From JAGVWT01 sp964538405 (GTDB lineage: Archaea; Nanobdellota; Nanobdellia; Pacearchaeales; GW2011-AR1), in the NCBI GenBank assembly GCA_964538405.1, contig CAZIET010000001.1:1-58144 (forward strand): a stretch of 58,144 nucleotides of DNA. The letters are read 5' to 3'. The number at the start of each line of letters is the position of its first letter. Position 1 is the first letter of the stretch. A program made the translations under genes and the position numbers. Below are positions 23,818-31,536 of the stretch, piece by piece. The notes under the pieces are model-generated. The model made no database searches. It was given only the letters and a program-made list of their open reading frames with translations, and was not told the DNA's origin.

Positions 23818-24763
23818 TCTCTGGAGCTATTTCTTCTTTAGAAACATCTTCTTTCATGAACTTAACTATTTCTTTCGAAGCTTCTATTCCCATGTTATAA
23901 GCTTTTAACAGCTTTTCAGGATCTGTGCATAACAAATCCACACCAAAATCTTTTGGAGGACTGACTACTAATACATTTGAATATGTATAAGCAATTTTTA
24001 TCTCTTTCTTTTTGCGCATCTCTTTGGTTGCCCAATCACTGAAAGCGGGTTTTGGGTATATTAACTTGGCTAAAATCCCTCCAACAATGCAAGTCAGTTC
24101 ATTTTTTATCTGTTTCCAAAAAGTTTCATCAAAATGGGCATTTAACACAATTACTATTTTTTTGTTTTCTGCATAAGCTGGAAAATTTTGAAGATTGATT
24201 GGATTCATTATTGCGCCATCGGCATATGTTATTCTTTTTTTATCTTTAACTTTTACACCATATGTCATTGGAGTCATTGAAACCGCTGCCTTCAATAGAT
24301 TAAGAGGGTCTTTTGATTTTCTAATATCAATATCTTTTGTTTCTCCGCTTTGTGTATTAGTGACTCTTACATACAATGGAATCTTGCCTTTCACAACCTT
24401 TTTTATGTCTAACTTCTTTCTGCCTTTAACAATTGAAAGCAGATAATCAATATTCATGGTGCTGATTTTCTCCTTTTTAGGAATATTTTTTGTGCTCATT
24501 ACCTTGTTCTTTAGCCTATAGTATACAGCGATAGGAATTTTTTTTAGAATGATAAAATTGTTTATCAAATTTTCATAATATATGCTGGATCCAATTCTGC
24601 TTTGTTCTGCCAAAAAATAAGCTCCATTCAAAGCCCCGCATGACAGCCCATAAACAGATTCTATATTTTTATACGCGTTAGCTTCTTGCAATCCAGTCAC
24701 GATCCCACCACCAAAAACTCCAGCCATTCCTCCAGACCCCAAATATAGAATTGTTTTTGCCAT
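23792..24763 (-). CDS. Patatin-like phospholipase/acylhydrolase
   Basis: This 323-residue protein carries the patatin catalytic elements: the oxyanion loop GSGGMAGVFGGG, the nucleophile elbow G-L-S-C-G in YGLSCGALNG, and the catalytic Asp in YADGAIMNP. These proteins cleave acyl esters from lipids with a Ser-Asp dyad. There is no signal peptide, so action on the inner face of the membrane is likely. The C-terminus has a Lys/Glu-rich tail. It is divergent from the GT2 gene. Confidence 0.9.
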   Translation of the reverse strand: MAKTILYLGSGGMAGVFGGGIVTGLQEANAYKNIESVYGLSCGALNGAYFLAEQSRIGSSIYYENLINNFIILKKIPIAVYYRLKNKVMSTKNIPKKEKISTMNIDYLLSIVKGRKKLDIKKVVKGKIPLYVRVTNTQSGETKDIDIRKSKDPLNLLKAAVSMTPMTYGVKVKDKKRITYADGAIMNPINLQNFPAYAENKKIVIVLNAHFDETFWKQIKNELTCIVGGILAKLIYPKPAFSDWATKEMRKKKEIKIAYTYSNVLVVSPPKDFGVDLLCTDPEKLLKAYNMGIEASKEIVKFMKEDVSKEEIAPEIKASSQLQ

Positions 24764-24812
24764 GAATAGTCACTTTTTTATAATCTCGTTTTTTACATTT
24801 AAATAAGTAACC

Positions 24813-25478
24813 ATGAAAAAGCAAGTTTCAGCAATAATTCCGGCTTATAATGAAAGTGAAAGGATAGGAAAAACCTTGTCTGCCTTGGGAAAAACAAAAA
24901 TTCTTAAGGAAATTGTGGTGGTCGACGATGGATCCAAGGACAACACGGAAGAAGTGGTAAGGGATATGATGAAAAAGTTCCCAAGAATAAAGTATTTTAG
25001 GAATGCGGTAAACAAAGGAAAGGCTTATTCAATGGACAAAGGGGTAAGGGCAACTTCTTCCGACATAATATTTTTTTCAGATGCTGATCTCCAAGGCTTG
25101 ACTCCAAAGATTATTGAATCAATTATCAATCCTGTGATGAGCAACAAATATGACATGTTCATTGGGGTAAGAAATAACATAATGCAAAAAGGTTTCACTC
25201 CATTTGCACTCAACTCTGGAGAAAGGGCATTAAAGAGAGAAATATGGAGCAAACTCCCAAAATATTACAAGCATCGATATAGGGTTGAAGTTGGACTGAA
25301 TTATTTCGTAAAATGGTATGGAAAGGGATACTCTTACGATTATTTTTCTCATTATCAAATACTCAAAGAAAGGAAATATGGTATTTTAAGGGGAACATTT
25401 TTTAGATGGTGGATGAATTTTGATGTTTCCATGGCTTTTCTTAGAATGAATTTGGTAGACAGGTTTATTTTAAAGTAA
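24813..25478 (+). CDS. Family 2 glycosyltransferase
   Basis: This 221-residue GT-A-fold transferase starts VSAIIPAYNESERI, has VVVDDGSKDNT for nucleotide-sugar binding, and the metal-binding SDADLQG as DxD motif. It has no membrane anchor. Size and motifs resemble dolichyl-phosphate-sugar synthases, but the typical C-terminal membrane region is missing. It may make a lipid-linked sugar for surface glycosylation. Its 3' end overlaps a convergent membrane-protein gene by 14 nt. Confidence 0.88.
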   Translation: MKKQVSAIIPAYNESERIGKTLSALGKTKILKEIVVVDDGSKDNTEEVVRDMMKKFPRIKYFRNAVNKGKAYSMDKGVRATSSDIIFFSDADLQGLTPKIIESIINPVMSNKYDMFIGVRNNIMQKGFTPFALNSGERALKREIWSKLPKYYKHRYRVEVGLNYFVKWYGKGYSYDYFSHYQILKERKYGILRGTFFRWWMNFDVSMAFLRMNLVDRFILK

Positions 25479-25761
25479 TTTTTTTGTAAAGATATAAATA
25501 GATTAATCCTCCAAACATCCCGAAGACAATGTCATAAAACACATCCCAAATCCCATAATATATTAATGGACCTCCAAGCTTGAAACTTATGAATTCAAAA
25601 ATTTCCCACAATGTGAAAAGTGAAAACAAAATTCCAAACTTTGTGGAAGTTTTAGTTTTCTTAAAGAATTTTAAAAGAATGAGTATAATTAAAATTCCCC
25701 AAAAGATGTGCCCTAAGGTCCAAGGATCTAAATAAAGAAATGAATTGCTTATCTGAATCAT
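25465..25761 (-). CDS. Small membrane protein, three to four helices
   Basis: This 98-residue protein has hydrophobic segments at about 14-33, 42-60 and 72-92. The pattern WGILIILILLKFF, then LWEIFEF and GIWDVFYDIVFGMFGG, resembles small VanZ-like or DUF2238-type membrane proteins with an acidic D-x3-D in the last helix. The assignment is weak. It is translationally coupled to the upstream 167-residue gene (4-nt overlap). Confidence 0.6.
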   Translation of the reverse strand: MIQISNSFLYLDPWTLGHIFWGILIILILLKFFKKTKTSTKFGILFSLFTLWEIFEFISFKLGGPLIYYGIWDVFYDIVFGMFGGLIYLYLYKKITLK

Positions 25762-26261
25762 TTTTCTTTTTTGTGAACTCTCATCATGTCAAAGAAAGAC
25801 ATTTTGTCGAAATCAACCACTTTTTTTGTTTCAAGATCAATATTTACTTTCAACAATCCAAACATAGATATGAAAACCGTTCCAAGAATCATGTTTTTTC
25901 CATTTATTTTCTGTAAAGAGATTATTATTTTCTGAATCTTCGCTTTTACCTTGTTCTTTTCCATTTCATCCATTATTATACCTTCTATTTCCTTGAAATC
26001 AACCTTAGTTATTGAAACTTTTTCGGGAGCTTTTTCCTTGAAGTCTTCCAAAGGAGTAAACTTAGCTCCTTCTTCAAGAAATTGAAAACTGTAGGCTTTT
26101 TTATCTTTTGGGATATAGAAATCAAAATGCTGTTTGTCTTCTTTTCCTTCTTTGTCAATTATAAAAAAGGCAGAGCAGAGATAAGCGCCTTCGTTTTCTT
26201 TTACAAAATTCTTGAATTCATCCAAACCAAACAACTTCTCCAAATAAAATTCCACATTCAT
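25758..26261 (-). CDS. Hypothetical protein, 167 residues
   Basis: I do not recognise this soluble protein. The first half has several predicted beta strands (GAYLCSAFFIIDKEG, KQHFDFYIPKDKKAYSF). The second half has a helix (KVKAKIQKIIISLQKI) and an amphipathic, mildly hydrophobic stretch. The order looks like a domain that reports on or binds a ligand, but nothing specific is visible. It forms a two-gene operon with the small membrane protein, which suggests a membrane-associated role. Confidence 0.6.
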   Translation of the reverse strand: MNVEFYLEKLFGLDEFKNFVKENEGAYLCSAFFIIDKEGKEDKQHFDFYIPKDKKAYSFQFLEEGAKFTPLEDFKEKAPEKVSITKVDFKEIEGIIMDEMEKNKVKAKIQKIIISLQKINGKNMILGTVFISMFGLLKVNIDLETKKVVDFDKMSFFDMMRVHKKEK

Positions 26262-26337
26262 AAAAATCCCAAGGAAAAATCATTAATAAATATTCTCAAA
26301 AAATAAACCTAGAGTGATAAGTAAGTTTTATTCAAAT

Positions 26338-27516
26338 TTATCTTTCATAAATCACTGCTTCTTCTGTAAATCCACTGACTTGGTCTGCAGTCTTTCCAGG
26401 AAAGGCTTCAAATTTTATTTTTCTATCAGAAGTCATCTGCGCCAGCACCGTTCCTTCTACAAAGCCGCTATCTCTTACCTTAAGATTCTTCGCAACACTC
26501 ATCCTGTCCCACGACTGGCCATTTTCTAAAATATAGTCTATTCCCACCAACTCATATTTCACGATACCAGTAGACACTGAAACGTCCTTTGGGTCGGGAA
26601 AGTTTCCTTTTACTGCAGCCTGCTTTGCATCATCACCATAATTTCCCATAGACACTATAATATGCGTCGGATCTATATAGTCGTACACAAAAGACAGATG
26701 GTTCCTCCAGACTTCAGGGACATATTGCTCGGGGTATCCCCCGCTTCCTTCAACAAACCAGTTACCGACTAGTCTGCCATCTATGTCATAATCTATTTTC
26801 CCGCCAAGCGGCAAGGCTGTTCTTAAGTTTTTTTCTAGAAGCTGGCTTCTATGCGGCTCTTCGAAATAATCAAACGGATCAACTGTATTTATCTTCCACG
26901 ATTCGCCGGCGTAGTGTTCTGNNNNNNNNNNGTAGTTAACGCTCAGGTCCAAGGTTTGTCCGCCTATCTTTCCTATGATCTGGCCTTTTTTTACAGGAAT
27001 AGAGCCTGACCAATAATCTCCGTAGGACATTTCACCAGTAACACTTACTATGTCGATTGATAGACTCGTCAGTAAATTGTATATGCTGTAGAAATCGCAC
27101 GTATGCATTATTCTGACATTAATTTTCTTGTATTTATTTTCAGGATTCTCGGGCTCTACTCCAATACCGGTAATGACGCCATCTGCGTCCGCATATACGT
27201 TATAAGTATCAGGCTGAGAGTGGAATATGGTAGGCTGTAAGTACATATGGTCAATTGGCGTAACATGATCCCCCACCACAAGTCCCATTGGTATAACGAT
27301 TCCTATATCCTCCATTTTCATCGGACTGGAAAGATTTACTGTGCCATTTCCTCTGCACTCATTTTTTGGCTCAAATATATTTTGAGAGTTTTGTGGCGCT
27401 TGTATCTGGGAATGCCCATTTTTGTAATTCACCCAAAGAAAAGCACTAAGAGTAACCAATACTACAGTTAAGATTACTATAAAAATAAGAGATAATCTTT
27501 TTTGCCCAGAATTCAT
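26338..27516 (-). CDS. Membrane-anchored M23-like (lysostaphin-fold) protein, interrupted by gap
   Basis: About 392 residues with an N-terminal anchor (SLIFIVILTVVLVTLSAFLW). The extracellular part resembles the M23 peptidase beta-barrel: HVTPIDHMYLQP, then YNVYADADGVITGIGV, VRIMHTCDFYSIYNLL and VKKGQIIGKIGG. H-x4-D-H is present, but the second metal motif HxH reads MHTC and the SIYNLL site lacks the usual His, so peptidase activity is unlikely. The ten-N gap at 26922-26931 lies inside; the frame continues on both sides. The start overlaps thrS by 4 nt. Confidence 0.65.
   Translation of the reverse strand: MNSGQKRLSLIFIVILTVVLVTLSAFLWVNYKNGHSQIQAPQNSQNIFEPKNECRGNGTVNLSSPMKMEDIGIVIPMGLVVGDHVTPIDHMYLQPTIFHSQPDTYNVYADADGVITGIGVEPENPENKYKKINVRIMHTCDFYSIYNLLTSLSIDIVSVTGEMSYGDYWSGSIPVKKGQIIGKIGGQTLDLSVNYXXXXEHYAGESWKINTVDPFDYFEEPHRSQLLEKNLRTALPLGGKIDYDIDGRLVGNWFVEGSGGYPEQYVPEVWRNHLSFVYDYIDPTHIIVSMGNYGDDAKQAAVKGNFPDPKDVSVSTGIVKYELVGIDYILENGQSWDRMSVAKNLKVRDSGFVEGTVLAQMTSDRKIKFEAFPGKTADQVSGFTEEAVIYER
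26922..26931. other. Assembly gap (10 N)
   Basis: A run of ten undetermined bases inside the M23-like gene. The same domain reads in one frame on both sides, so the join is probably correct, but the number of missing residues is unknown. Confidence 0.99.
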
Positions 27517-29225
27517 TTTCTTTCTTTTATTTCTCTTTCTAAACTTTCAGCAAACTCTTTCAATTTAAATGTTTGTAGCTTAGGACTTCCCCTTACTCTT
27601 ATAGCCAATGTCTTCTCTTTTTCTTCCTTGTCTCCGATGGTGATTATGTAGGGTATTCTCATTATTTCTGCATCCTTTACTTTTGCCTGCATTGTTGTAT
27701 TTCTAAAATCAGCATCAATTCTCAATTCAGGAATCTGCTCGGCCAGTTTTTTTATAACTTCTTTTGCATGATCAACATTCCTGTCTGTGAAACTCAAAAC
27801 CCTAACTTGTATTGGAGCAAGCCAGGTTGGGAACCTTCCTTCTGTTTGTTCAATCAAATATGCAATGAATCTTTCATAACTTCCAATTATTGACCTATGA
27901 ATTATTATTGGGTTTTTCTTTTTTCCATCTTTGTCCACATATTCTACTCCAAGTCTTTTTGGAACAACTATGTCAACTTGAGAGGTCGCAATTGATTCTT
28001 CCTTACCGAGAGTGTTTTTTATCTGAATGTCAATCTTTGGACCATAAAACGCTGCTTCTCCAACTCCCTCAACAAATTTTTTTCCAGATTCTTTCATTGC
28101 TTTTTTTATTTCATTTGATGCATGTTCCCATTCTTTTGGATCTCCAGTATATTTCTCGGGATTTGCTTTGAAATCAGGTAAAGATAATCTAAACCAATAA
28201 TCTTTGATTCCCATAGTTTTGTAAACCTTATCAAACATTTCGATAACCTTTAGGAATTCATCCTTAAGTTGATTAGGCGCCACATAAATGTGAGCGTCAT
28301 TTTGTGTCATGCCCCTTACTCTTATTAAACCATAAGTTACTCCAGACAATTCATTTCTGTAAACAGTTCCAGCTTCCGCAAGCTTGAATGGCAAGTCTTT
28401 GTAGCTATCAACTAACTTTTTGTAAATCATGTGGTGATGGGGGCAATTCATTGGTTTAAGATAGTAATCAACATTATCTATTTTCATTGGAGAATATAAT
28501 GATTCTGTGTAATAAGGGACATGTCCAGTTTTTTCATACATTATTCCCTTCGTAATGTGTGGTGTAGTCACATACTGATATCCTTGTTTTGTTTCAATAT
28601 CTCTCATGAATCTCATTATCTGGTCTCTGATTACTTCTCCATTTGGGAGCCATAGCACTAGTCCAGGACCCACATCATCTGAAAAAGAAAATATTTTCAT
28701 CTCTTCCCCAATAATTCTATGATCATTCTTTGGTAATTTGCTTCTATCAAGAATAATTTTTTGTTCTTTCTGCTGCCTTGGTTTTTCTGCAATATTTTTA
28801 TCAGCACTTATTACTCTACTTAATTCAGACAAGGGATGTCCTTTTACTTTTAATTCAAATTCCTTGTAATATCCAAAAGGAGCCTTTGAAACTGTAAATT
28901 TGTTTTTCTTAAGTTCTTTTTCTGCAAATTCCAGAACTTTAATTGCATTTTCTGGAGAAGCTAAGTCGCTTGAGAGATGTGCATATGGATAAAGAACAAT
29001 GTTTGTTGCATTCACTTTTTCCGCAATGTCCTTGATGTTTTCAACAAGTTTCTTTGCAGTTTCTTCAATATTCGTATCGGATTTTTCAACAGAAGTCAAA
29101 ATCGCAAGCGCATCCCTTATTTCGCTTCCTTTTTTCTCTTTTTCAGATAATTCAGCAACGCTTTTCAGTGCTTTTTTCAACGGTTTGAAATTAATGTAGT
29201 CGACATGCAATGCCAAAATCTTCAT
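27513..29225 (-). CDS. thrS: Threonyl-tRNA synthetase, archaeal type
   Basis: This 570-residue enzyme has the archaeal N-terminal editing domain (residues 1-140, MKILALHVDYINF, LYPYAHLSSDLA), which removes mischarged Ser, in place of the bacterial TGS/SAD domains. The class II catalytic core follows: zinc ligands in PMNCPHHHMI, TQNDAHIYV and IIHRSIIGSYERF, motif 2 around AEAGTVYRNELSG. The anticodon-binding domain is at residues 465-570. It is complete. It is the first gene of a two-gene operon with the M23-like gene. Confidence 0.96.
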   Translation of the reverse strand: MKILALHVDYINFKPLKKALKSVAELSEKEKKGSEIRDALAILTSVEKSDTNIEETAKKLVENIKDIAEKVNATNIVLYPYAHLSSDLASPENAIKVLEFAEKELKKNKFTVSKAPFGYYKEFELKVKGHPLSELSRVISADKNIAEKPRQQKEQKIILDRSKLPKNDHRIIGEEMKIFSFSDDVGPGLVLWLPNGEVIRDQIMRFMRDIETKQGYQYVTTPHITKGIMYEKTGHVPYYTESLYSPMKIDNVDYYLKPMNCPHHHMIYKKLVDSYKDLPFKLAEAGTVYRNELSGVTYGLIRVRGMTQNDAHIYVAPNQLKDEFLKVIEMFDKVYKTMGIKDYWFRLSLPDFKANPEKYTGDPKEWEHASNEIKKAMKESGKKFVEGVGEAAFYGPKIDIQIKNTLGKEESIATSQVDIVVPKRLGVEYVDKDGKKKNPIIIHRSIIGSYERFIAYLIEQTEGRFPTWLAPIQVRVLSFTDRNVDHAKEVIKKLAEQIPELRIDADFRNTTMQAKVKDAEIMRIPYIITIGDKEEKEKTLAIRVRGSPKLQTFKLKEFAESLEREIKERK

Positions 29226-29255
29226 ATTAGCTTAAGATAAAAGAGATTTATAAAA

Positions 29256-29792
29256 TTAGCGAGTTCTTTCTCGTGTAGCTGCATAAGCTGTTGAAATCCA
29301 ATTGTTAGTGAGTGCCAACAAAGCCGCTGCTTGAGTGAAACTATCAATATTGTGCGGAACATAAACTATACTGTGAACAAATTCCCCATTAAGGTATTCT
29401 ACTGGCAACAGAGATTCACTCAATTCTTTTGAAATTCTCTCTAACTCATTACCATCAATTCCTAATTCAGTAGCATTTCCTGGTACATTCACTATTCTCA
29501 GTAAAAAAGTTTCCTCACCTTTATTATTAACACAAAATAAATATGGATTTTCACTTGTTAAAAATTTCTGACCTTTTCCAAAAATGTGTTGAATTATTGT
29601 TCTTCCTTCGCCGTTTAAATTATTTCGTACTTTTGGTGGGAGTTTTGTCTGGAAGAATTTATGTGCAAGTTCTATTGGAACACCCAAATTATATTCCTGT
29701 CCATGCATTCCATCCTTGCCCATTCCAAATGTAGAACCAATACTAAGAAGTGGCCTATCGGGATAAACTATTCCAACCATAATTTCAATCAT
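29256..29792 (-). CDS. Hypothetical protein, about 178 residues
   Basis: I do not recognise it. It begins MIEIMVGIVYPDRP and contains YLFCVNNKGEETFLLRIVN, an Asn/Gly-rich turn, and an acidic helix (ELERISKELSESL). No signal peptide or strong membrane segment is visible, though the C-terminal QAAALLALTNNWISTAYA is apolar. The ATG at 29792 is preferred over an upstream TTG at 29801. It stands alone upstream of thrS. Confidence 0.55.
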   Translation of the reverse strand: MIEIMVGIVYPDRPLLSIGSTFGMGKDGMHGQEYNLGVPIELAHKFFQTKLPPKVRNNLNGEGRTIIQHIFGKGQKFLTSENPYLFCVNNKGEETFLLRIVNVPGNATELGIDGNELERISKELSESLLPVEYLNGEFVHSIVYVPHNIDSFTQAAALLALTNNWISTAYAATRERTR

Positions 29793-29865
29793 TAAGCACA
29801 ATTTTTAAGGATTTATATTCTAGAAAACTAGCAAATTATATAAATGTGTTAATCATATATTAATT

Positions 29866-30024
29866 ATGGAAAAAATAACCATACCCAAAGAAGAATACGA
29901 GAAGATGAAGCGCCAAATAGCAAAATTCAAAGAACTTGAAGAAATCATAGATTTTAACCTATTAAGGCAATTCAAAGAGAGTTTAGAAGACATAAAAGCA
30001 GGCAGAATAAGAAGAGTAGCCTAA
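29866..30024 (+). CDS. RelB-like antitoxin, convergent with relE
   Basis: This 52-residue protein has a typical archaeal antitoxin C-terminus: EIIDFNLLRQF then SLEDIKAGRIRRV, the pattern that pairs with RelE-type toxins, preceded by an amphipathic helix. Its own TATA box (AATTATATAAATG, 29834-29846) lies about 25 nt upstream of the ATG. The stop overlaps the 3' end of the relE-like gene on the other strand by 4 nt. Antitoxins are normally in the toxin's operon, so this arrangement is unusual. Confidence 0.7.
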   Translation: MEKITIPKEEYEKMKRQIAKFKELEEIIDFNLLRQFKESLEDIKAGRIRRVA

Positions 30025-30338
30025 TTTCTTCTTAAAAGTTTTTCTAAATATTTTCTGTACTCATCAAAATTTTTAACTATAGAATTTATTGTTGCTTGCT
30101 GATTTTTCTTACTACTTATTGCCACCATTAAAACAGAAATTAAGTCGTCATAGACTAAATAGTAAATTCTTTTACCATCCAATCTTTTCTCTCTCAGATG
30201 TTTGTATCTTAACTGATCACCAACATAAGGATTTGATCTAAGCTGCAAAAACATCTTTTCTATTCTATCATTGTCTGCCTTAGATAATTTGAATATTTCC
30301 CTGTCAAAAGTTTCAGTTGTATATACTGAATAATTCAT
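30021..30338 (-). CDS. relE: RelE-family toxin coupled to trpS
   Basis: This 105-residue basic protein matches the RelE fold: YTTETFDREIFKLSKADNDRI, RSNPYVGDQLRYKHLREKRL, then DGKRIYYLVYDDLISVLMVAI and a C-terminal Lys/Arg-rich helix. RelE toxins cleave mRNA in the ribosomal A site. It starts within the trpS stop (4-nt overlap), so its translation depends on trpS. The putative antitoxin gene is convergent on the plus strand. Confidence 0.82.
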   Translation of the reverse strand: MNYSVYTTETFDREIFKLSKADNDRIEKMFLQLRSNPYVGDQLRYKHLREKRLDGKRIYYLVYDDLISVLMVAISSKKNQQATINSIVKNFDEYRKYLEKLLRRN

Positions 30339-31444
30339 TTTAACAAAAACTTGCTCAATTGTTTCTTTACCAGTTCCCTTTTCTTCTGATGTTCTTTCAA
30401 GAAAGAATTTATCTTTTCGATAAGAATTTGCTTTAATTCAGAAGTCAACATTTTTCCAGACTTGTAATCATCATGTATTTTCTTCAATTTCTTGTCATTT
30501 TCCTCAAAAAAGAACTTCAAATACTGGAATGAAACATCAATATCAGGATTTCCTCCATGTTTCCTATGCTCTTCAATAGTATCCTTTCCCCCAGAAAAGG
30601 CATATTTCTTTATTTTCATCTCTACTTCCTTTGGGGTATCATTAAGATTTATCTGTCCTGTAGACTCAGACCCTGACATTTTCGCGCTTCCAGTTAATGA
30701 AGGTAAGAATCTGGCATGCAGTGCAGCCGGTTTCTCAAGATTGAACTCTTTTGCCGTTGCAATATCCCTTGTCAATCTGATAAAGGGGTCTTGATCTATT
30801 CCGACTGGAACTACAGACATATGTTTCCCTTTCTGGAACTGCGGAAAAAGAATATGGGCGGCCTGCATGGCAGGATAGAAACTCCATCCAATATTGTTTT
30901 CAGGGTTTAATCCAAAAGCAGCCTTTGCAGTTGAGTAAGTCATCTTTTTTGCGATTCTTGCAGCATACCTGTACATGTCAGTGTATACAAAATCCTGAAA
31001 AACAAATGTTTTTCCGGGTTTAAAGCCAAGGGCTAAAATATCCAAAATAGAATCTTTTCCAAATTCTAAGGCTTGTTCAAAACTCAAGTTTTCCTTTACA
31101 TAGAACTTTTCATCGTCTGAAATTGCAATGAAAACATCACAGTTGAACTCATCCTGCAATGATTTCGCAACAATAAATGGAACAAGATGTCCTATATGCA
31201 TTTTGCTTGAAGGCCCTCTTCCAGTCAATACCGAAACCTTCTTTCCAGAATCGTAAGCTGCAAGCCATTTGTCAAAGTCCCTGTGAGAAAAATACAACCT
31301 TCTTCTTATAAGCGGATGGCATTTGTCAAGTTTCTTGTAAATCTTCTCGGAAATATGCTCTGTACCGAAGTTTTTGACTAGTTTATCGTAATCAACATCT
31401 CCAGAAACCTCCCACGGAGTAACCTTGAAGCCCTCTTTTTCCAT
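30335..31444 (-). CDS. trpS: Tryptophanyl-tRNA synthetase
   Basis: This 369-residue class I synthetase has the HIGH-type motif MHIGH in RGPSSKMHIGHLVPF and the KMSKS-type motif AKMSGSE, in the archaeal/eukaryotic form. GIDQDPFIRLTRDIA and HARFLPSLTG are family signatures. The length matches archaeal TrpRS. It charges tRNA-Trp. The downstream relE toxin gene is translationally coupled to it. Confidence 0.95.
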   Translation of the reverse strand: MEKEGFKVTPWEVSGDVDYDKLVKNFGTEHISEKIYKKLDKCHPLIRRRLYFSHRDFDKWLAAYDSGKKVSVLTGRGPSSKMHIGHLVPFIVAKSLQDEFNCDVFIAISDDEKFYVKENLSFEQALEFGKDSILDILALGFKPGKTFVFQDFVYTDMYRYAARIAKKMTYSTAKAAFGLNPENNIGWSFYPAMQAAHILFPQFQKGKHMSVVPVGIDQDPFIRLTRDIATAKEFNLEKPAALHARFLPSLTGSAKMSGSESTGQINLNDTPKEVEMKIKKYAFSGGKDTIEEHRKHGGNPDIDVSFQYLKFFFEENDKKLKKIHDDYKSGKMLTSELKQILIEKINSFLKEHQKKRELVKKQLSKFLLK

Positions 31445-31507
31445 GACATAATCAGTTGAGGAGTGTTTTTAAATTTTACAGAACATTATCCCAAAAAAGC
31501 AAGAAAA

Positions 31508-31517
31508 TTTATAAATA
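31508..31517 (+). promoter_or_regulatory. TATA box of the receptor-like gene
   Basis: TTTATAAATA lies 20-29 nt upstream of the ATG at 31537, in keeping with a leaderless mRNA. Confidence 0.55.
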
Positions 31518-31536
31518 AGTTTTATGTTGGTAAAGC

